64,000 nucleotides of DNA from Liolophura sinensis (lineage: Eukaryota; Mollusca; Polyplacophora; Chitonida; Chitonidae), in NCBI RefSeq assembly GCF_032854445.1, contig NC_088295.1, forward strand, positions 36,364,510-36,428,509, given 5' to 3'. The notes beneath the pieces were generated by a model. That model was not told where the DNA came from and searched no databases. It saw only the letters and a program-made list of their open reading frames with translations. Shown one piece after another: positions 55,546 to 64,000 of the stretch (the first letter of the stretch is position 1; each line of letters starts with the position of its first letter). The position numbers were made by a program, and so were the translations under genes.

Positions 55546-57639
55546 GCCACCTAGGCCAGTGAGGTTCAGGGTTCCAGTTTGATTGATGAAATCACAGTTT
55601 GATTGGATTGTGGCACCAGGAATGACCTACCGAAGTCCTTCTGGACCATGCACACCAGTTCGCTTTGAACATGCACGTTAGGAAGAGGTTCTAAATGGTC
55701 GTAAAATGTAGAATTATAAATGCAACAAAACATGATACGAAATGTTTTACAAGTTCATGTTATTCAAATAACAAGCACTCTTTCAAATGAAACTGAATGA
55801 CTCATGCCGTCGTAAACTGACTGATATACTAAGGTTTTGTTTGATGAAATTCTGAGACTAAGAACTGATATGTTATTGTATTTTTACTGATGTGAAATTG
55901 AATCGTGGAAAATAGGACAAGGCGCAAAGAAAATGTATAATTACCTGTACGCCGAATTCAACGTCGTGATTATGCGATCCCCTAAAACCAGATGACCACA
56001 TTTATAGTTTACAACTCCACTTCGTATCAGTGCTTCAACACCTGCTCTATGATAACATAACCTTTGACTTTTGAATTTGTACAAACAAGCTGTCCCTGTT
56101 ATGTGATCATGTGACCTGCTGAAAAGATAAGTATATTTGGCTTCATGCAACACGCGCTATTGATGTTTCATGTACAAGGCATGCGTTCATCTAGATTTGA
56201 ATTTATAAATATAAATTTAGAAATATACACCCCACGATCCGATATTTTGATGTCACCACCGTACATACATATAATTACATGTTTCCTTTACTTGAAGTAG
56301 TGCCAGAGGTTCTCCCCCCTCGCAGCTCAGGCACTTATCGTGTGTCTGCTGCGAAAGTGAACAGACCTGCATAAATGTGCGCGCCACAATTTCGTCAGAC
56401 ACCTTTATTCCTTAACAGCCTGTCGGGCTCTTATTCTCTTTAATCAATCATAGTTAGACGTGAGTGATGCATAATTAAAATCTATCTATAAACGAATAAC
56501 TATACAAACAATTAAAGTTTTACTTAATCCACTTGCTCCTGTTTATGCAGTGTTTTCGTAGCATTTATATGCTTGTCAGCTCTCACTGTTTCGGATGCAG
56601 TTTTATGTCTGAAGGTTAGTTAGGTGCGTGGCAAATGTCGGTGGTTTTCTCAGGGAACTCTTGTTTCCTCTGTACTCACAAACTAAACACTCAAAAAACT
56701 CAAGATTCTTTTGCTTCCTTTAAGTCTTGGTGAAAAAAAAATCGGTGGATCCGCTTTCTCGTATGGTATTGCGTAAAGTTAGATGCAGAGCTCTTGCTTT
56801 TCTCAAAACAGAGGGTTTAGACTTTACTCTATGACCTGTTGTTTAATCCTTGTTTGGATAAAATAATACTATTGTTTCTACTTCTGTTTGGTCACCTATC
56901 GACCAACCTATACTTGCATGTCTTGATTTTGCGTGTTAATTTGGTGTCACATCTGCTTTTTGTTGCTGTTACGGTTATGCCACAGCTGTTGCAACCGTTA
57001 AATGTGAATACATATATTACCTAATATATAACAAAACAGTATTTATTGAATATTTGGACAGTGTTGGTTTGAGCTCATATTCTAATGCGAATGTTTATAC
57101 AAATCTGAAGCCAGTGACCGCATATATGGAAAACATGTCAAAATTATATGATTATGTTTCGTCCAATGTTAAGGCCGACCTTGGATCTATAACAAGGCCC
57201 ATATGAAAACAACCATTTAATAACATAATATTACTAGTTTACCTGATGTCGTCATTCATTATATTTGTCATCATGTTCCCTACATACGCACATCTACATT
57301 AGGTGTACCTTGTTGTGCAAATAAAAATGGCCCTCAACTGCCATCAGCAAACATGTATAATATATTCACATATGTTTTTTTTATAAAGGTGCATATTATA
57401 TCCATACATTAGTTAAGACTAGCATAACAATAATGCTATTCCTCAGTATCCATAACGTGTACCATGCTGATTTATAAGTTGTTCATGAAAATATGTATGC
57501 TAGTTTCGGTTTGATTGTAACTGTTCACAATCAGGCCGTCTGTCCGTCATCGTTTTAAGAATATCGTATAGTATATGTCAACTTTTGATCAAAACTATTA
57601 AATCCAAGCACTGACATCTGAGAAGTCGTCTCAGTAAAT
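55546..57639. other. unassigned intergenic DNA
   Basis: No supportable gene. A SINE-like block near 56590-56720 ('gcgtggcaaatgtcggtggt') resembles family C. Confidence 0.4.
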
Positions 57640-57790
57640 TATTTATTTACTTATTTGATTCATGTTTTACGCTGAACTAAAGAATTTTTACGACGGCGTC
57701 CAGTATTGTGGTGGGCAAAAATTGGGTAGAACGAGTGGGACCCCCAGGACCACCCGCAGGCTGCTGGTAGACCTTCCCACGTAAATTAAG
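57640..57790 (-). mobile_element. SINE family B copy, minus orientation
   Basis: Minus-strand match to the family B body and tail ('catgttttacgctgaact', 'cgacggcgtccagtattgt', 'accacccgcaggctgctgg'). Confidence 0.8.
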
Positions 57791-57904
57791 TTGTGGCATC
57801 TTAACTATTATTAAAGTGACAAAGTAGTGAGTGGTGGGTATTTCGAAGTCGCAACACAGTAAGTATTATTTACCTTTAAATCGATGTGTTTTATTCTTTG
57901 CACA

Positions 57905-58062
57905 TGTTCGTTGTACGTGAGAAAGTCTGTCAGCAAACTGTGGATGGCTGTGAGTTTATCCCATGCACTGCCCGATTTCCTCCCAGCGCAATGAAGGTTG
58001 CAGTCGTATAAGGGAAACATTCCTCAGCACGGCGTAAAACGCCAATCAAATAATAATAATAA
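57905..58062 (+). mobile_element. SINE family B copy, plus orientation
   Basis: Contains 'tgtggatggctgtgagttt', 'tttcctcccagcgcaatga', 'gtataagggaaacattcctc' and 'agcacggcgtaaaacgcca' followed by an (AAT)n tail. It forms an inverted pair with the copy at 57640-57790, about 115 bp away. Confidence 0.82.
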
Positions 58063-59020
58063 AAAAAATTGCCAACGTTGTTTTTGTGCCAAACAAAAAC
58101 ATGGCCTACAATGTGAATTTATATTTGGTCATACATAGGCGGCTAGCTACGGCCCGTTGATCTATTTGCTAGTATCAGGTGAATCGGTTTAATCTGCATG
58201 TCGTGGAATACAGTATATCATGTGTATTTGAGTTACATGTATTTACGTTTATATCAAATCTAAGTCGTTTCTTTCTCTTCTTGCGAGAGTTGGAGTCGTT
58301 TCCTTTGTACCAAACAGGCTAGTTAATTAGACACACGTATAATGGAACTAAACAGCCCGTAACTACGTTTACATCCATTCCTTTATTACTGTCCACATGT
58401 TGCAAAAGGCATGGCTCAGTTAATTAGTCATAACGTTGTAGTTTAACATCCAGCCACTTTCTCTTTGAGTTTGACATTCTTTCATATACCAGGCGTTTCT
58501 GCCATAAAGTAAAAAATAATGAAACAAAAATACGTATTTGGTGATGTTCTGGTGTTACGAAGATAGTCATGGATACAAGGGTTAACACCTATAAGCAAAT
58601 CGTAAGCACATTGTATCATACAGCAACTTTTGTGTCCCTTCTCGCACACTATACAAACAGATATGATTGTCACACACGGGCTTTTCTCCTATCAAGGGAC
58701 GTAACTCTCCTAATAAAACATTCACCGTGATGGTAACTTGTGTCCAATGAACAAGTCAATACATGCTCAACTGGGGCTCTCCGCAAAGCTATACCATGTT
58801 AATGAGAAGAAGTTAATTTTACAGAAAAAAAGAAACATCGATCTATTTCCAAGAGTAACATTTTTTTATATTTTACAGACATGAACTTATTGTTAGTTGC
58901 TGATATGAAAACACCAAAACATTTAGGTTATAATTAAAAAGCATAATAAAGCATAATTTCTTCTCACGCTTCTCACGGATGATCTTCTCATGTAAACAGT
59001 TTTTTCAACTTGTATCTTTA
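58063..59020. other. unassigned AT-rich intergenic DNA
   Basis: No gene or repeat I can support before the 38-bp array starts. Confidence 0.45.
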
Positions 59021-59021
59021 T

Positions 59022-62000
59022 CCTGACAGACTTCACAAGCAGAGTTGTGTTATCCTTATCCTGACAGGCTTCACAAGCAGATTTGTGTTCTCCTTATCCT
59101 GACAGGCTTCACAAGCAGTGTTGTGTTATCCTTATCCTGACAGGCATCACAAGCACAGTTGTGTTATCCTTCTCCTGACAGGCATCACAAGCAGAGTTGT
59201 GTTATCCTTATCCTAAGAGACTTCACAAGCACAGTTGTGTTCTCCTTATCCTGACAGGCATCACAAGCAGAGTTGCGTTCTCCTTATCCTGACAGGCATC
59301 ACAAACAGAGTTGTGTTTTCCCTATCCTGACAGGCATCACAAGCAGAGTTGTGTTCTCCTTATCATGACAGGCTTTACAGGCAGAGTTGTGTTATCCTTA
59401 TCCTGACAGATCTCACAGGCAGAGTTGTGTTCTCCCTATCCTGACAGGCATCACAAGCAAAGTTGTGTTCTCCTTATCATGACAGGCATCACAAGCAGAG
59501 TTGTGTTCTTCTTATCCTGACAGGCTTTACAAGCAGAGTTGTGTTCTCCTTCTCCTGACAGGCATCACAAGCAGAGTTGTGTTCTCCTTATCATGACAGG
59601 CTTTACAGGCAGAGTTGTGTTATCCTTCTCCTGACAGGCATCACAAGCAGAGTTGTGTTCTTCTTATCCTGACAGGCATCACAAGCAGTGTTGTGTTATC
59701 CTTCTCCTGACAGGCATCACAAGCAGAGTTGTGTTCTCCTTATCATGGCAGGCTTTACAGGCAGAGTTGTGTTATCCTTCTCCTGACAGGCATCGCAAGC
59801 AGAGTTGTGTTCTTCTTATCCTGACAGACTTCACAAGCAGTGTTGTGTTATCCTTCTCCTGACAGACTTCACAAGCAGAGTTGTGTTATCCTTATCCTGA
59901 CAGGCATCACAAGCAGAGTTGTGTTATCCTTTTCCTCTCAGGCATCACAAGCACATTTGTGTTATCCTTATCCTGACAGATCTCACAGGCAGAGTTGTGT
60001 TCTCCTTATCCTGACAGGCATCACAAGCAGAGTTGTGTTCTCCTTATCCTGACAGGCATCACAAGCAGAGTTGTGTTCTCCTTATCCTGACAGGCTTCAC
60101 AAGCAGAGTTGTGTTCTCCTTTATCATGACGGGCTTCACAAGCAGATTTGTGTTATCCTTATCATGACAGGCTTCACAAGCAGAGTTGTGTTCTCCTTAT
60201 CCTGACAGGCATCACAAGCAGAGTTGTGTTCTCCTTATCCTCACAGGCTTCACAAGCAGAGTTGTGTTATCCTTTTCCTCTCAGGCTTCACAAGCACAGT
60301 TGTGTTCTCCTTATCCTAACAGGCTCCACAAGCAGATTTGAGTTATCCTTATCATGACAGGCTTCACAAGCAGAGTTGTGCTCTCCTTATCCTGACAGGC
60401 ATCACAAGCAGAGTTGTGTTCTCCTTATCCTCACAGGCATAACAAGCAGAGTTGTGTTATCCTTTTCCTCTCAGGCTTCACAAGCAGAGTTGTGTTCTCC
60501 TTATCCTGACAGGCATCACAAGCAGAGTTGTGTTATCCTTATTCTGACAGGCTTCACAAGCACAGTTGTGTTCTCCTTATCCTTACAGGCATAACAAGCA
60601 GAGTTGTGTTCTCCTTTTCCTCTCAGGCTTCACAAGCACAGTTGTGTTCTCCTTTTCCTTTCAGGCTTCACAAGCACAGTTGTGTTCTCCTTATCCTGAC
60701 AGGCTTCACAAGCAGAGTTGTGTTATCCTTATCCTGACAGGCATCACAAGCACATTTGTGTTATCCTTATCCTGACGGATCTCACAGGCAAAGTTGTGTT
60801 CTCCTTATCATGACGGGCTTCACAAGCAGAGTTGTGTTATCCTTATCCTGACAGGCATCACAAGCAGAGTTGTGTTATCCTTTTCCTCTCAGGCTTCACA
60901 AGCACAGTTGTGTTCTCCTTATCCTAACAGGCTTCACAAGCAGAGTTGTGTTATCCTTTTCCTCTCAGGCATCACAAGCACATTTGTGTTATCCTTATCC
61001 TGACAGGTTTCACAAGCAGAGTTGTAATATCCTTATCCTGACAGGCTTTACAAGCAGTGTTGTGTTATCCTTATCCTAAGAGACTTCACAAGCAGAGTTG
61101 TGTTATCCTTATCCTGACAGGCATCACAAGCAGAGTTGTGTTCTCCTTATTCTGACAGGCATCACAAGCAGAGTTGTGTTATCCTTATCATGACAGGCAT
61201 CACAAGCAGAGTTGTGTTCTCCTTATCATGACAGGCATCACAAGCAGAGTTGTGTTATCCTTATCATGACAGGCATCACAAGCAAAGTTGTGTTCTCCTT
61301 ATCATGACAGGCTTTACAGGCAGAGTTGTGTTATCCTTCTCCTGACAGGCATCACAAGCAGAGTTGTGTTATCCTTCTCCTGACAGGCATCACAAGCAGA
61401 GTTGTGTTATCCTTCTCCTGACAGGCATCACAAGCACAGTTGTGTTCTCCTTATCCTAACAGGCTTCACAAGCAGAGTTGTGTTATCCTTATCCTGACAG
61501 GCATCACAAGCACATTTGTGTTATCCTTATCCTGACAGATCTCACAGGCAAAGTTTTGTTCTCCTTATCCTGACAGGCATCACAAGCAGAGTTGTGTTAT
61601 CCTTTTCCTCTCAGGCTTCACAAGCACAGTTGTGTTCTCCTTATCCTAACAGGCTTCACAAGCAGAGTTGTGTTATCCTTTTCCTCTCAGGCATCACAAG
61701 CACATTTGTGTTATCCTTATCCTGACAGGTTTCACAAGCAGAGTTGTGTTATCCTTATCCTGACAGGCTTTACAAGCAGTGTTGTGTTATCCTTATCCTA
61801 AGAGACTTCACAAGCACAGTTGTGTTATCCTTACCCTGACAGGCATCACAAGCAGAGTTGTGTTCTCCTTATTCTGACAGGCATCACAAGCAGAGTTGTG
61901 TCATCCTTATCATGACAGGCATCACAAGCAGAGTTGTGTTCTCCTTATCATGACAGCCTTGACAAGCAGATTTGTGTTATCCTTCTCCTGACAGACTTCA

Positions 62001-64000
62001 CAAGCAGAGTTGTGTTCTCCTTCTCCTGACAGGCATCACAAGCAGAGTTGTGTTCTCCTTATCCTGACAGACTTTACAGGCAGAGTTGTGTTATCCTTAT
62101 CCTGACAGGCATCACAAGCAGAGTTGTGTTATCCTTCTCCTGACAGACTTCACAAGCAGAACAGTATTATCCTTATCCTGGCAGGCATCAAAAGCAGAGT
62201 TGTGTTCTCCTTATCATGACAGACTTCACAAGCAGAGTTGTGTTATCCTTATCCTGACAGACTTTACAGGCAGAGTTGTGTTCTCCTTATCCTGACAGGC
62301 ATCACAAGCAGAGTTGTGTCCTCCTTGTCCTGACAGGCATCACAAGCAGAGTTGTGTTCTCCTTATCATGACAGACTTCACAAGCAGAGTTGTGTTCTTC
62401 TTATCCTGACAGGCATCACAAGCAGAGTTGTGTTCTCCTTATCCTGACAGGCATCACAAGCAGAGTTGTGTTCTCCTTATCCTGACAGACTTTACAGGCA
62501 GAGTTGTGTTCTCCTTATCCTGACAGGCATCACAAGCAGAGTTGTGTTCTCCTTATCATGACAGGCTTTACAGGCAGAGTTGTGTTATCCTTATCCTGAC
62601 AGGCATCACAAGCAGAGGTGTGTTATCCTTATCCTGACAGGCATCACAAGCAGAGTTGTGTAATCCTTATCCTGACAGGCTTTACAAGCAGTGTTGTGTT
62701 ATCCTTATCCTAGGAGACTTCACAAGCAGAGTTGTGTTATCCTTATCCTGACAGGCATCACAAGCAGAGTTGTGTTCTCCTTATTCTGACAGGCATCACA
62801 AGCAGAGTTGTGTTATCCTTATCATGACAGGCATCACAAGCAGAGTTGTGTTCTCCTTATCATGACAGGCATCACAAGCAGAGTTGTGTTATCCTTATCA
62901 TGACAGGCATCACAAGCAAAGTTGTGTTCTCCTTATCATGACAGGCTTTACAGGCAGAGTTGTGTTATCCTTCTCCTGACAGGCATCACAAGCAGAGTTG
63001 TGTTATCCTTCTCCTGACAGGCATCACAAGCAGAGTTGTGTTATCCTTCTCCTGACAGGCATCACAAGCAGAGTTGTGTTCTCCTTATCCTGACAGGCAT
63101 CACAAGCAGAGTTGTGTTCTCCTTATCCTGACAGGCATCACAAGCAGAGTTGTGTTATCCTTCTCCTGACAGGCATCACAAGCAGAGTTGTGTTCTCCTT
63201 ATCATGGCAGGCTTTACAGGCAGAGTTGTGTTATCCTTCTCCTGACAGGCATCGCAAGCAGAGTTGTGTTCTTCTTATCCTGACAGACTTCACAAGCAGT
63301 GTTGTGTTATCCTTCTCCTGACAGACTTCACAAGCAGAGTTGTGTTATCCTTATCCTGACAGGCATCACAAGCAGAGTTGTGTTATCCTTTTCCTCTCAG
63401 GCATCACAAGCACATTTGTGTTATCCTTATCCTGACAGATCTCACAGGCAGAGTTGTGTTCTCCTTATCCTGACAGGCATCACAAGCAGAGTTGTGTTCT
63501 CCTTATCCTGACAGGCTTCACAAGCAGAGTTGTGTTCTCCTTTATCATGACGGGCTTCACAAGCAGATTTGTGTTATCCTTATCCTGACAGACTTCACAA
63601 GCAGAGTTGTGTTCTCCTTATCCTGACACCCTTCACAAGCAGATTTGAGTTATCTTTATCATGACAGGCTTCACAAGCAGAGTTGTGTTCTCCTTATCCT
63701 CACAGGCTTCACAAGCAGAGTTGTGTTATCCTTTTCCTCTCAGGCTTCACAAGCACAGTTGTGTTATCCTTATCCTAACAGGCTCCACAAGCAGATTTGA
63801 GTTATCCTTATCATGACAGGCTTCACAAGCAGAGTTGTGCTCTCCTTATCCTGACAGGCATCACAAGCAGAGTTGTGTTCTCATTATCCTCACAGGCATA
63901 ACAAGCAGAGTTGTGTTATCCTTTTCCTCTCAGGCTTCACAAGCACAGTTGTGTTCTCCTTATCCTGACAGGCATCACAAGCAGAGTTGTGTTATCCTTA
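59022..64000. repeat. 38-bp tandem array, about 131 units, open at window end
   Basis: The unit is of the type 'gttgtgttctccttatcctg' + acaggcatcacaagcaga, repeated every 38 bp with few indels. Variants at fixed positions (tctcc/tatcc, catc/cttc/tttac, cagag/cacag/cattt, cctgac/cctctc/catgac) combine in blocks. Three units (114 bp) equal 38 codons, so frames of about 69 codons recur; they are artefacts of the period. Blocks recur as higher-order repeats (see findings). The array leaves the window at the right edge. Confidence 0.97.

Noticed and set aside
59022..64000. Resemblance of the 38-bp array to a CRISPR array, and its many 69-70 codon frames
   Set aside because: Repeats are directly adjacent with no unique spacers and the genome is animal. 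The frames recur only because three 38-bp units equal 38 codons.

Overview
This window looks like a piece of a nuclear genome from a lophotrochozoan animal, most probably a mollusc. The genes are animal genes with short exons and canonical GT-AG introns. The intergenic and intronic DNA is AT-rich, full of tRNA-derived SINE copies and microsatellites, and carries several long tandem arrays. The mollusc assignment is an inference from the style of the interspersed repeats and the gene content; no database search was possible.

Layout. 1-880: degenerate tandem repeat of roughly 90 bp. 1.9-7.3 kb: SINE copies, a 53-bp tandem repeat and one orphan open frame. 7.34-9.62 kb: 23-unit array of a 99-bp repeat. 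12.2-20.4 kb (+): a complete macroH2A gene (histone H2A fold, linker, macro domain). It has two consecutive, equal-length, homologous versions of one macro-domain exon, probably mutually exclusive, and a likely long 3' UTR to about 24.4 kb. 24.5-27.4 kb: 105-bp array. 28.9-34.0 kb (-): BLOC1S2. 34.3-37.5 kb (+): RNF181, head-to-head with BLOC1S2 across 374 bp. 39.4-40.3 kb (-): unrecognised two-exon gene. 45.0-49.5 kb (+): 3' exons of a complement C3-like protein (CUB tail, receptor-binding domain, C345C/NTR). They have no thioester exons upstream in the window, a shortened NTR and an in-frame stop inside a conserved stretch. 49.5-50.6 kb: CT-rich repeats. 51.2-52.8 kb: 48-bp array open in three frames. 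54.4-54.9 kb (-): EF-hand protein of the calexcitin / sarcoplasmic calcium-binding type. 59.0 kb to the end: 38-bp array with higher-order duplications, running off the window.

The genes do not form a pathway: chromatin/NAD-metabolite sensing (macroH2A), lysosome-related organelle biogenesis (BLOC1S2), ubiquitin ligation (RNF181), innate immunity (C3-like fragment) and calcium buffering (EF-hand). The two strongest leads are the duplicated macroH2A exon, which sits at a different place from the alternative exon known in vertebrate macroH2A1, and the truncated C3-like locus. All exon borders were derived by hand from splice consensus, reading phase and family similarity.
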